Source of the DNA: Tangfeifania sp.
GTDB lineage: Bacteria; Bacteroidota; Bacteroidia; Bacteroidales; Prolixibacteraceae
NCBI GenBank assembly: GCA_018400515.1
Contig: JAGYMR010000002.1
Location: forward strand, 1 to 40,997
Reading direction: 5' to 3'
DNA: 40,997 bases
This document shows positions 26,874 to 34,781 of the stretch, piece by piece. The notes under the pieces were generated by a model. It was not told the origin of the DNA. It saw only the letters and a program-made list of their open reading frames with translations, and did not search any database. The translations under genes and the position numbers were made by a program. How positions within the stretch are numbered: the first letter of the stretch is position 1; every line of letters begins with the position of its first letter.

Positions 26874-27386
26874 GCCGATGAGTTTAAGATGAAAAAAAAA
26901 GAGTCCATAAAAAGTATGACAATCGATCTTTTGAAAAATTATTTGTTTGTAATCCTCCGCTGAAAAAATTCCTCTATAAATTTAAATGATTATTGTCACT
27001 TTTGAAAATAATTCCGGGATATTATTCCTTCGCGGACGTTCATTTTCAGGGAGAAAAATATTTCGGCCGCATCCGCAGGATACTCCCGCGGTATTGGAAA
27101 AACGGGTTAAATGGTAAAGCCCCAATCTTAAGACCCGCCTAAGAAAAAAAGTTAAAGGGGGGTTAAGGGGTGAAACATCTTTGAAAAGAAACTTCTTTAA
27201 ATACGTAATAATTAAATTTTTAAGTAATTTTTACTTCAATTAAAAGCGGCCATTTGTTCCGGACCAGACGGGGTCCCTTTATGTTTTGAAACATTCTATT
27301 CAATGAATTTTATCAATGTTTTTCTTTTTTATTCCTGCTAAATTTGACGTTTCAATTTTGTTGAACATTAAAAATGGAGGAATAAT
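26874..27386. other. Divergent promoter region between the six-gene array and the AhpD-like gene
   Basis: No gene is seen. The region must hold the start signals of the array (minus) and of the AhpD-like gene (plus). For the plus gene a TAAATTTG box at 27339-27346 is noted separately. For the minus gene I find only near matches (TACTTTTT on the minus strand about 50 bases before the start). An AAGTAA/TTACTT hairpin (27222-27236) and a G-rich patch around 27155-27170 are present without clear meaning. Confidence 0.5.
27339..27381 (+). promoter_or_regulatory. -7 box and strong ribosome-binding site of the AhpD-like gene
   Basis: TAAATTTG at 27339-27346 fits the Bacteroidota -7 consensus TAnnTTTG, but a well-spaced TTTG is not evident. 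TGGAGGAA just before the ATG at 27387 is a good Shine-Dalgarno sequence, unlike the A/T-only starts of the Sus genes and the array. Confidence 0.45.
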
Positions 27387-27722
27387 ATGGCGACTTATTC
27401 AGAACAAGCAAAAGCAGTATTTGATTTTATCGGCACCCTTTCAAACGAAAACCCGAAAATTGCCGAAGGTTTTGGCACCATGCATCACGCAACCAGTGAA
27501 GATAAGGCATTGACAGCCAAGCAGAAAGAGTTGATTGCGCTGGGCATTGCCATCACCATTCGCTGCGAAGGGTGCATCTCATGCCATGTGAAAGCGGCGT
27601 TGGATACCGGTGCAACCCAGGAAGAGATCGTTGAGACCATCGGCGTTGCTGTTGTTATGGGTGGCGGACCTTCGGTCGTTTATGGCGATAAAGCATATAA
27701 GGCTATGAAAGAGATGATGTAA
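27387..27722 (+). CDS. Carboxymuconolactone decarboxylase/AhpD-like family protein
   Basis: A 111-residue cytoplasmic protein of the CMD/AhpD fold. The hallmark is the redox motif E-G-C-x-x-C-H within RCEGCISCHVKAALDTGA (about residues 52-70). In AhpD-type proteins these two Cys and the His support thiol peroxide reduction or disulfide relay. The tail GVAVVMGGGPSVVYGDKAY is also typical of this subfamily. The length is usual for single-domain members. It stands alone between its own promoter-like box and an intrinsic terminator. The exact substrate is not inferable; a role in peroxide defence is the family-based guess. Confidence 0.93.
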   Translation: MATYSEQAKAVFDFIGTLSNENPKIAEGFGTMHHATSEDKALTAKQKELIALGIAITIRCEGCISCHVKAALDTGATQEEIVETIGVAVVMGGGPSVVYGDKAYKAMKEMM

Positions 27723-27751
27723 CAACCATCGTTCAAAATAAATCAGGGAGG

Positions 27752-27779
27752 AACCGTCTGCACAAGCAGGCGGTTTTTT
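27752..27779 (+). terminator. Intrinsic terminator of the AhpD-like gene
   Basis: AACCGTCTGC (27752-27761) pairs with GCAGGCGGTT (27766-27775), with one G-T pair and an ACAA loop, followed by T to 27779. It touches the stop codon of the convergent gene that ends at 27779. Confidence 0.88.
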
Positions 27780-28501
27780 CATATCCAGCCTTTTAACCGA
27801 TAGTACCCCAGGGCCAACAGTTCCCGGGCGATAATCACCTCATATTTCAGGTGGCTCCAGATTTGATAGCGAACGGAAAGGTTTTCTCCAATTCCTGGAA
27901 TCCGCTGAACATTGCCCCCCAATTCCTGATCCCGGAATGATAGATCGGCTTCAGCTGCATTTTCAAAAGCGGGCAGGGCATTGATCTTCTCAAAACCTGC
28001 CTTCCGGAAAGCAAGGATGGCCCGGCGGGTGTGTGCAGGAGAGGTCACCAGCAACACCGCTTCTTCCGGGTTGAATAAATTTTTGCACTGAAGCGCCTGC
28101 GATCGGGTGTTGGTTCCCTGGTTTTCAAAAATGATCCGGGAGGGGTTCGCTCCGCGCAGCACCAGCTCTTCTTTTATTCTTTGCGGTGTGCCCGTGCTGT
28201 CGGCGATACTCCCGGGCATGGCAATGGCGATGCTGGCAGCAGGAAATTTCCGGGCTGCAGCCCCTGTATACCAGCACCGCATCAGGTTGCTTTCACCGGG
28301 CATACCGCCTCCCCCCAGCAGGATGATGGTTTTTGGTTCCCACCGGAGTTTCGATTTGCTGGTGCCCAGCCAGTGGATTCCCCGGAAGGGTAGCGTAGTA
28401 AAAGCCAGCAGTATGCAAAGCAAAAAGAAAAGACCTGCCAAGCTGGAAAAGATTCGCAGGATTTTAAGAAAAAGGATACTTTTGGACCGGCTCTTATTCA
28501 T
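27779..28501 (-). CDS. DUF218/ElyC-SanA-YdcF-type membrane-anchored protein
   Basis: With the start at 28501 the product has 240 residues: a short basic N-terminus (MNKSRSKS), one transmembrane segment (about 12-32), then a DUF218 domain. Family marks are IILLGGGGMPGES, NTRSQALQC and VLLVTSPAHTRRAILAFRKAGF. A longer frame open to 28720 would add 73 residues rich in Pro and Lys before the membrane anchor and is judged not translated. In Enterobacteria the relatives ElyC and SanA affect envelope and peptidoglycan integrity; the biochemical activity of the family is not settled. It is convergent with the AhpD-like gene and divergent from the kinase/RapZ fusion gene. Confidence 0.85.
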   Translation of the reverse strand: MNKSRSKSILFLKILRIFSSLAGLFFLLCILLAFTTLPFRGIHWLGTSKSKLRWEPKTIILLGGGGMPGESNLMRCWYTGAAARKFPAASIAIAMPGSIADSTGTPQRIKEELVLRGANPSRIIFENQGTNTRSQALQCKNLFNPEEAVLLVTSPAHTRRAILAFRKAGFEKINALPAFENAAEADLSFRDQELGGNVQRIPGIGENLSVRYQIWSHLKYEVIIARELLALGYYRLKGWI

Positions 28502-28768
28502 CTTGTCTGACTGGAAAACGTTAAATATACGGGGAATCTTCAAATTTTCACAACCGTTGGTACGGTTTTGTTTCAATTTATTAGAGTATATGAAACAGGG
28601 CTGGGAGCCTTTTCCACCAGGAGGCCTGATTGTTTTCATGCCAGACAGGCATTTTCCGGAGAAAAAAAAGGAGATGAATGGAATTTTTGAGGAGTTCCCG
28701 GGGCTATGAATACCGGACATAAATAACTTTTTATATATTGCTGATAAATTGCCTTAAATTTTTTTTTA

Positions 28769-30190
28769 ATGAATACCGAACAAAAAAATGAGCTAATCAG
28801 GCTTTTTGAACAACAGTTCAGGGAGAAGGTGGATACGTTCAGCATATTTCCCCCTTCGGGATCGTACCGTGAGTATTGCCGGTTGAAGAGCCGCCGCCGT
28901 TCGGTTGTTGGGGTCTTCAATGAAGATGTGAAGGAGAATACCGCCTTCCTCTCCTTCACCGATCATTTCCGGAAAAACAGTCTGCCGGTACCCCAAATAT
29001 ATGCTGTCAGCTCCGACCTGAAGAAATACCTTCTGGAGGACCTGGGCGACACCACGCTTTTTGATTACGTGTCAAAAACCCGTGAATCGGAAGGGTTCTC
29101 TGAAAGCATTGTGGAAAAATACCAGAAAGTGCTGCAGGTGTTGCCTCAATTTCAAATCCGGGGAGGAAAGGAACTGGATTATTCCGTTTGTTATCCGCGG
29201 GAGGCGTTTGACAAACAATCGATGATGTGGGATTTGAACTATTTTAAATATTACTTTTTGAAACTGGCCAGGATCCCCTTTGACGAACAGGCCCTGGAAG
29301 ATGATTTTCAAATGTTTAGTGATTTTTTGTTGTCAGCTCCCTCCGCTTTTTTCCTTTACCGTGATTTTCAGTCAAGGAATGTGATGCTTCAGGCGGATGA
29401 TGTTTATTTTATTGACTACCAGGGAGGTCGACGCGGGGCTTTGCAATACGATCTGGCTTCCCTGCTATACGATGCCAAGGCAGACATTCCCCCTGAAATT
29501 CGCACCCGGCTTTACCGGTTTTACCTTGCTGAAATAAAGAAATACCTGCCGGTGGATGAGGAGGCGTTTTCCTCCTTCTATAATGGTTTTGTGATCATCC
29601 GGATGATGCAGGCCATGGGGGCTTTCGGTTTCCGGGGCTTTTATGAGAAGAAGGAGCATTTTTTGCAAAGCATTCCTTACGCCCTACAGAATTTGGAAAA
29701 TTTGCTTTCTGAAATGGATCTCCCGGTTGAGTTGCCTGAACTCACCAAGGTTTTACATCTGATTACCCGGTCCGAAAAACTGAAAGCGTTCGGCAGAGAT
29801 TCGCGGCATTTAACGGTTCGCATCACCAGTTTTTCCTATAAACGGGGAATTCCGGCAGATCCTTCGGGGAACGGGGGGGGGTTCGTATTTGATTGCCGTG
29901 CGTTGAACAATCCCGGGCGTTATCCGGAATTTAAGGATTTGACCGGAAAAGACCTGAGCGTTCAAACCTTTCTGGAAGAGAAATCGGAGGTGGAAGGATT
30001 TCTTGTGGCTGCCAGGATGCTCGTCGATCAAACCGTGAAGAATTACCTGTCCCGGGGGTTTGATCATTTTTCGGTTAGTTTCGGATGCACCGGCGGACAG
30101 CACCGGTCGGTTTACGCGGCGGAAAAAATGGCGGAGTACCTCCGGAACAATTATCCGGTAAATGTTGTTATCGTTCATCGGGAGCAATGA
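28769..30190 (+). CDS. AmgK-like sugar kinase fused to a RapZ C-terminal domain
   Basis: A 473-residue two-domain protein. Residues about 1-330 fit the aminoglycoside/choline phosphotransferase fold, closest in style to AmgK-type amino-sugar kinases: RSVVGVFNED as an ATP-site strand, the catalytic loop YRDFQSRNVML (Asp about residue 197) and the metal-binding IDYQGGRRG. Residues about 345-473 match the C-terminal domain of RapZ: VRITSFSYKRGIP, FDCRALNNPGRY, and SFGCTGGQHRSVYAAE. In Enterobacteria that domain binds glucosamine-6-phosphate and small RNAs. The fusion hints at amino-sugar or cell-wall precursor sensing coupled to phosphorylation; this is inference. The N-terminal P-loop domain of RapZ is absent. 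The MurU-type nucleotidyltransferase often found beside AmgK is not in this window. Confidence 0.88.
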   Translation: MNTEQKNELIRLFEQQFREKVDTFSIFPPSGSYREYCRLKSRRRSVVGVFNEDVKENTAFLSFTDHFRKNSLPVPQIYAVSSDLKKYLLEDLGDTTLFDYVSKTRESEGFSESIVEKYQKVLQVLPQFQIRGGKELDYSVCYPREAFDKQSMMWDLNYFKYYFLKLARIPFDEQALEDDFQMFSDFLLSAPSAFFLYRDFQSRNVMLQADDVYFIDYQGGRRGALQYDLASLLYDAKADIPPEIRTRLYRFYLAEIKKYLPVDEEAFSSFYNGFVIIRMMQAMGAFGFRGFYEKKEHFLQSIPYALQNLENLLSEMDLPVELPELTKVLHLITRSEKLKAFGRDSRHLTVRITSFSYKRGIPADPSGNGGGFVFDCRALNNPGRYPEFKDLTGKDLSVQTFLEEKSEVEGFLVAARMLVDQTVKNYLSRGFDHFSVSFGCTGGQHRSVYAAEKMAEYLRNNYPVNVVIVHREQ

Positions 30191-30197
30191 TTTTTTT

Positions 30198-30335
30198 ATG
30201 GGGAAAAAGGCGTGCAAACAAAAGAAATGGAAGGATAAGAAGAACCCGGAATTCAAATGCGGAAAATGCGGCGCAGCGGTAAGAAAGAAGGCGAATGTTT
30301 GTAAACCCCAAAAAATGCGGGTGACTGGCTCCTGA
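30198..30335 (+). CDS. Small Lys-rich zinc-ribbon-like protein (45 residues)
   Basis: A short frame starting at 30198, eight bases after the preceding stop. It encodes 45 residues opening MGKKACKQKKWKDKKNPEF, followed by C-x-x-C (CGKCGAA) and a further Cys (NVCKP). The pattern KxWKDKNPExxCxxCGxxxxxxxxxCKP is one I recall from small uncharacterised proteins in several phyla, so I take it as a real gene. The Cys set (two of a CxxC plus C6 and C35) could bind one zinc or iron. Function unknown; the high Lys content suggests nucleic-acid or ribosome contact. Confidence 0.7.
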   Translation: MGKKACKQKKWKDKKNPEFKCGKCGAAVRKKANVCKPQKMRVTGS

Positions 30336-30544
30336 CCGGTGGCATATCCTCATTTTTTTCTTTTTCTTCTGAACCCTTAGTTTTTTTTACCGGTTCCTCC
30401 GGCAGCAGGCATCATCAGCTTCGTTACACATCTGTCGAAAGGAACTTTTCAGTGATCGTTTGATCTTTTGAAGCTCACAGGTAGCATCTCGGGGATATTA
30501 ACCAATCAGCGTATCCATAATACAGCCCAATTGGAATGATTTTT

Positions 30545-30552
30545 TACTTTTG
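30545..30552 (+). promoter_or_regulatory. -7 box in front of the cobalamin adenosyltransferase gene
   Basis: TACTTTTG matches TAnnTTTG exactly. No well-spaced TTTG lies upstream (only TTGG at 30531). If it is used, transcription starts near 30560, which excludes the GTG at 30552 as a start and supports the ATG at 30600. Confidence 0.35.
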
Positions 30553-30599
30553 TGCCGGAGAATTCAGAACAAAAGCGCCTGAAAAGTTGTTTTGCTGCC

Positions 30600-31169
30600 A
30601 TGGAACAAAAAAATACAAAAATATATACGAAAACGGGAGACAATGGGACTACCGGCCTTTTAGGCGGAACCCGGGTGAAAAAGTACAATTTGCGGCTGGA
30701 GGCCTACGGGACTGTCGATGAGCTGAATGCCGCCCTGGGAATCGTCCGCTCCTTTGACTTGCCGGAGAATATCCGGAACCTGTTAACTGAAATACAGGAG
30801 AAACTTTTCCATATCGGTTCCCGCCTGGCATCTGACGAAAAGGGGGCGGCTTTTACCGCGGGATTGGTTGTGAAAGAAGAAAACATTGCCCTGCTCGAAC
30901 GGTCGATCGATGCGATGGAAAAGCAACTGCCCGTACTGAATCATTTTATTCTGCCGGGCGGGGATCCGGCTGCAGCGCATTGCCATCTGGCCCGGACAGT
31001 TTGCCGCCGTGCGGAGCGGCGCATCATTGAATATTCGGAAGCGAATGACGTGGAGCCTGAGACCCTTCGGTTTATGAACCGGTTATCCGATTTTCTTTTT
31101 GTGCTTTCCCGCCAAATTACGGCCATCCGCGGCGCCGAAGAACGCCCGTGGCGACAATCTGAAAAATAA
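30600..31169 (+). CDS. PduO-type cob(I)yrinic acid a,c-diamide/cobalamin adenosyltransferase
   Basis: Transfers the adenosyl group of ATP to cob(I)alamin to make coenzyme B12. From the ATG at 30600 the product has 189 residues, normal for the PduO family. Signatures are the ATP-binding N-terminus KIYTKTGDNGTTGLLGG, EAYGTVDELNAALG, the Cys/Arg motif CHLARTVCRRAERRI (about residues 130-145), and FMNRLSDFLFVLSR near the end. The C-terminus is short, and no fused heme domain is present. A GTG 48 bases upstream would add 16 residues that homologs lack. It probably forms a unit with the small gene at 31252, ending at the terminator at 31534. Confidence 0.94.
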   Translation: MEQKNTKIYTKTGDNGTTGLLGGTRVKKYNLRLEAYGTVDELNAALGIVRSFDLPENIRNLLTEIQEKLFHIGSRLASDEKGAAFTAGLVVKEENIALLERSIDAMEKQLPVLNHFILPGGDPAAAHCHLARTVCRRAERRIIEYSEANDVEPETLRFMNRLSDFLFVLSRQITAIRGAEERPWRQSEK

Positions 31170-31251
31170 TTGCCGGGGCTGCGGTTCGTAATCTTTTTTT
31201 ATTATATTCGCGAAATTATAAAATGGAGTTGAACCGCTTAAATTCATTGAG

Positions 31252-31473
31252 ATGTATTGGACTCTTGAACTAGCTTCAAAACTCGAAGATGCGCCCTGGC
31301 CAGCGTCCAAGGATGAGTTGATCGACTATGCGATCCGGTCGGGTGCACCGCTGGAGGTGATTGAAAATTTGCAGGAAATTGAAGATGAAGGGGAGATTTA
31401 TGAAAGCATTGAGGATATCTGGCCGGATTATCCCAGCAAAGATGATTTTTTCTTTAACGAAGATGAGTACTGA
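31252..31473 (+). CDS. Small acidic DUF2795-type protein
   Basis: A 73-residue acidic protein, MYWTLELASKLEDAPWPASK at the start, then DELIDYAIRSGAPLEVIENLQEIEDEGE and an Asp/Glu-rich tail ending FNEDEY. The DELIDYAxRxGAPxxVIENLxxLED pattern is that of DUF2795, a short helical domain of unknown function that is widespread in Bacteroidota. It lies 82 bases after the adenosyltransferase gene and before a strong terminator. I see no toxin-antitoxin partner. Confidence 0.85.
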   Translation: MYWTLELASKLEDAPWPASKDELIDYAIRSGAPLEVIENLQEIEDEGEIYESIEDIWPDYPSKDDFFFNEDEY

Positions 31474-31533
31474 TGATGCCGGTGCGGTTGGGTGAACCGT
31501 TCTGAAAAAGACCGCACAGCAAAATTTGATAAT

Positions 31534-31560
31534 TCCGGGAATCTCCCGGATTTTTTTTTT
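31534..31560 (+). terminator. Strong intrinsic terminator
   Basis: Perfect 7-bp stem TCCGGGA (31534-31540) / TCCCGGA (31544-31550), three-base loop ATC, then ten T (31551-31560). It closes the unit of the adenosyltransferase and DUF2795-type genes. Confidence 0.92.
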
Positions 31561-31979
31561 ATCCCCATGGAAAAGCGGCAGAAAGACCTGATTCCGCATA
31601 ACCCGCCCCGAATTCCTCTGTTCACCAACCAATCGCTACCGGTACAAACACCCTCCCCGTTTAATAAACTTTTCATATTGTCCGGGAATAATGTACCAGA
31701 CAAACCATCGGTCATTGCTAATGCATGGAGGAGGTGTTCGTTTCGATGGCGGTTTTAATGGGAACGTTTATAAAATTAATATCAACAAATGATTGATTCC
31801 CCTTTGGAAAAAATTTTATAAATTTGTTGATCATACCAGAACAGAACAGTAAGAGGGAAAGCCGAAAATTTTTTTGAAAGAGCTATTTTTCCCTTTCCGG
31901 TTTCAGTTACCGGAACCATTGATACAGGACCTCTTCTGGTGGAACATAATGAAGCGCAAAACAAAAAGTGATATTTCCA
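31561..31979. other. Upstream region of the GH3 gene with a candidate -7 box
   Basis: No convincing gene. TAAATTTG at 31819-31826 matches the Bacteroidota -7 consensus, but the nearest TTTG (31803-31806) is too close. If used, the GH3 transcript has a leader of about 147 bases. A frame opening MKRKTKS at 31949 overlaps the GH3 start in another frame and may be chance. Confidence 0.4.
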
Positions 31980-34592
31980 ATGAGCCGTTTTCTGTTGTTT
32001 TTTTTCCTGATTTTTGGGATGTCGGCCGCACATGCCCAATACACAAACTTTGAGTTTCTAGATCCCCACCTTCCCATGGAAGAGCGGGTGGATCTGTTGG
32101 TTTCCCAAATGACGGCAGCGGAGAAGATTGACCAGATGGTCTATGCAGCCCCGGCCATTCCGCGGTTGGGGGTTCCGCGTTACAACTGGTGGAATGAATG
32201 TTTGCACGGGGTTGCCCGGGCAGGTTATGCCACTGTTTTTCCGCAGTCGATCACCCTTGCCGGTTCCTGGGATAAAGATCTGATTCACCGGGTAGCCACG
32301 ACCATTTCCGATGAAGCAAGGGCCAAGCATCATGAATTTGTCCGCCGCGGAAAGCGGGGTATTTACCAGGGACTCACCTTTTGGTCGCCCAACATCAACA
32401 TTTTCCGCGATCCGCGATGGGGCAGGGGACATGAGACCTACGGGGAGGATCCTTACCTGACGGGGCAGTTGGGGAAGGAATTTGTCCGGGGGTTGCAGGG
32501 CGATCACCCCGATTACCTGAAAGTGGTAGCAACGGCAAAGCATTACGCCGTTCATTCGGGACCTGAGCCCCTTCGCCATAAGTTTAATGCCCGGGTAAGC
32601 GAACGCGATCTGCGGGAGACCTTTCTTCCGGCATTCCGGACCCTTGTTGTTGATGGGGGCGCTTATTCGGTCATGGGGGCTTACAATCAGTTCCGGGACT
32701 ACCCCTGTTGTGCCAATCCATTCCTGGAAAATATTCTGCGGAATGAATGGGGATTTGATGGCTATGTGGTTTCCGACTGCTGGGCGGTTTCCGATTTTTT
32801 CCGGCACCAGGGGTTCTCCGCTGATGCGGCCGAGGCTGCAGCTGTTGCCGTAAAAAGCGGGACGGATTTGAATTGCGGGGACTCCTATCCGCATCTCAGA
32901 GAGGCACTGAAACGGGGAATCATCGATGAAGCAACCCTGGACAGGGCCGTTAAGCGGCTTTTTACCGCCCGGTTTAAGCTCGGAATGTTTGATGATCCGG
33001 AGGATGTGCCTTATGCCCGGATTCCCTTTACAGAAAATGCCTCGGAAGAAAATGGCCGGTTAGCGCTGGAGGCAGCCCGCAAAAGCATTGTTTTGCTGAA
33101 AAATTCAAAAAATACCCTGCCCCTCTCGAAAGATATCGAAACCCTGGCGGTGATCGGTCCGAATGCCGATAACCCGGAGGCCTTGCTCGGAAATTACAAT
33201 GGAATTCCGAAACACCCGGTGACGGTCCTGGAGGGATTGAAAAAGAAGCTGGACAATACCGACCTTCTTTTTGCCGAAGGGGCTCATCTGGCTGAAGGTG
33301 TTCATAACCTGCATCCTGTTCCGGGGAAATACCTGGTGACAAAAAGCGGTACTCCCGGCCTGGTGGGGGAGTATTTCGACAATGCCCGGTTGGAAGGGCC
33401 CCCCGTTTTTAAACGCGTCGATGAAACCATCGATTTTTACTGGGAATCCCAGGCTCCTGTACCGGTGCTGCCCGACGATGATTTTAGTATCCGCTGGAGC
33501 GGATTTCTTGTTCCCCCCGTTTCCGGAACTTACCATCTGGGATGCTGGGGCATGCCCATCCTCGATGTGTGGCTGGATGGGAAAAAGATCCTGAGCCACA
33601 ATACCGAGCATCATGCCTTTCATCATGAGCACGCAGTGGAGCTCGAGGCAGGGAACAAATATGAGCTGGTTTATGAATATAAGAACTGGTACGGGGACGG
33701 AGATGTACGCTTTCTATGGTCCATGCCCGGTCAAAATTTGCAGCAGGAGGCCGTCGAAGCCGCCCGAAAAGCGGATGCTGTTTTGCTGGTGTTGGGATTG
33801 TCCCAGCGACTTGAAGGCGAAGAGATGCCCATTCAGGTGGACGGATTTTCCGGCGGTGACCGGACCCACCTCAAACTTCCAAAAACCCAGCGGGAGCTTA
33901 TGAAGGCGGTTGAGAAATCCGGGAAACCGGTAATTCTTGTTTTAATGAATGGCAGTGCACTGGCCGTCAACCAGGCAGCTGAAAGCATCGATGCCATAAT
34001 TTCTGCCGGTTATCCGGGACAGGAGGGAGGCCACGCCGTGGCGGATGCGATCTTTGGGGATGTGAATCCTGCAGGACGCCTGCCGGTTACCTGGTATCAG
34101 TCGGTGGACCAGCTTCCCCCTTTTGAGGATTATGATATGAAGAACCGCACCTATCGCTATTTCGGGGGAGACCCGCTTTATCCTTTTGGGTATGGGCTGA
34201 GTTATACGGTCTTCGAATATTCTGCCCTTCAGGTCCCGGAAAAGGTCCGTGCCGGCCAGCCCGTGGAGGTGAAAGTGGAAGTCACCAATACCGGTGAACG
34301 GGCCGGCGATGAAGTGGTGCAGCTTTACCTGAAAGATGAGAAAGCCTCTACCCCCCGGCCTCAACACCAGCTGGAAGGCTTTGAACGGATCTTCCTCCGG
34401 CCTGGCCAGTCAAAAGAAGTGACCTTTCAATTGTCACCGCGTCAGTTTTCAATGATCGGAAAGGATGAAAACAGGCTGATTGAGAAAGGATGGTTCACGG
34501 TTTCGGTTGGAAGCGGACAGCCGGGCTTCTCTTCTTCCACCACCCTTTCTGCCAGGATAAAACTTACAGGGAAAAATGTCTTGGTCGACTAA
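31980..34592 (+). CDS. Secreted GH3 beta-glycosidase with inserted PA14 domain
   Basis: An exported glycosidase of 870 residues from the ATG at 31980; a GTG four codons upstream is less likely. The signal peptide ends at AHA before Q (about 20/21). The GH3 N-terminal barrel has NWWNECLHGVARAG and RDPRWGRGHETYGEDPYL. The expected nucleophile Asp is in VVSDCWAV (about residue 266). The C-terminal GH3 domain starts near KSIVLLKN and is interrupted by a PA14 domain (about 458-585, GLVGEYFDNARL to YGDGDVRFLW), followed by AVLLVLGLSQRLEGE. A fibronectin-III-like end (LEGFERIFLRPGQSKEV) completes the usual GH3 plan. The NWWNE/SDC motifs lean to the xylosidase/glucosidase branch, but specificity is open. 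It stands apart from the Sus genes. Confidence 0.94.
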   Translation: MSRFLLFFFLIFGMSAAHAQYTNFEFLDPHLPMEERVDLLVSQMTAAEKIDQMVYAAPAIPRLGVPRYNWWNECLHGVARAGYATVFPQSITLAGSWDKDLIHRVATTISDEARAKHHEFVRRGKRGIYQGLTFWSPNINIFRDPRWGRGHETYGEDPYLTGQLGKEFVRGLQGDHPDYLKVVATAKHYAVHSGPEPLRHKFNARVSERDLRETFLPAFRTLVVDGGAYSVMGAYNQFRDYPCCANPFLENILRNEWGFDGYVVSDCWAVSDFFRHQGFSADAAEAAAVAVKSGTDLNCGDSYPHLREALKRGIIDEATLDRAVKRLFTARFKLGMFDDPEDVPYARIPFTENASEENGRLALEAARKSIVLLKNSKNTLPLSKDIETLAVIGPNADNPEALLGNYNGIPKHPVTVLEGLKKKLDNTDLLFAEGAHLAEGVHNLHPVPGKYLVTKSGTPGLVGEYFDNARLEGPPVFKRVDETIDFYWESQAPVPVLPDDDFSIRWSGFLVPPVSGTYHLGCWGMPILDVWLDGKKILSHNTEHHAFHHEHAVELEAGNKYELVYEYKNWYGDGDVRFLWSMPGQNLQQEAVEAARKADAVLLVLGLSQRLEGEEMPIQVDGFSGGDRTHLKLPKTQRELMKAVEKSGKPVILVLMNGSALAVNQAAESIDAIISAGYPGQEGGHAVADAIFGDVNPAGRLPVTWYQSVDQLPPFEDYDMKNRTYRYFGGDPLYPFGYGLSYTVFEYSALQVPEKVRAGQPVEVKVEVTNTGERAGDEVVQLYLKDEKASTPRPQHQLEGFERIFLRPGQSKEVTFQLSPRQFSMIGKDENRLIEKGWFTVSVGSGQPGFSSSTTLSARIKLTGKNVLVD

Positions 34593-34726
34593 AAATTTTT
34601 TTGAATTTTTTTAGATGTTTTAACAATCTCCTTTAACTGGTTGAACTTCAATTTTTTTCCGTCTGCTGACGGTCTTCTTCCGCGGAAATGACCGTGAAGG
34701 GATTTTCTTATTTTTTTGCTGATTTT

Positions 34727-34734
34727 TATTTTTG
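34727..34734 (+). promoter_or_regulatory. -7 box in front of the NEW3/ABC cassette
   Basis: TATTTTTG fits TAnnTTTG. Upstream TTTG elements are too close for the standard 19-base spacing. The start codon at 34782 is preceded by a full AAGGAGG Shine-Dalgarno sequence. Confidence 0.35.
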
Positions 34735-34781
34735 GGAAGACGCAAAATTAAATTCAAAAAATTTTAAGGAGGAATTCTGTT

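Noticed and set aside
28589..28709. Plus-strand frame opening MKQGW in front of the kinase/RapZ fusion gene, resembling the MKRA-W leader frames
   Set aside because: Only the first few codons are similar (ATGAAACAGGGCTGG), the frame is longer, and the rest does not match the other copies. Too weak to count as a copy of the element.
31252..31473. Antitoxin of a toxin-antitoxin pair
   Set aside because: Its sequence fits DUF2795, and no toxin-like gene adjoins it.
31492..31758. An 88-codon plus-strand frame downstream of the DUF2795-type gene
   Set aside because: It runs through the strong terminator at 31534-31560, and its product shows no pattern beyond Pro/Arg richness. The shorter form from the ATG at 31567 has no good start context.
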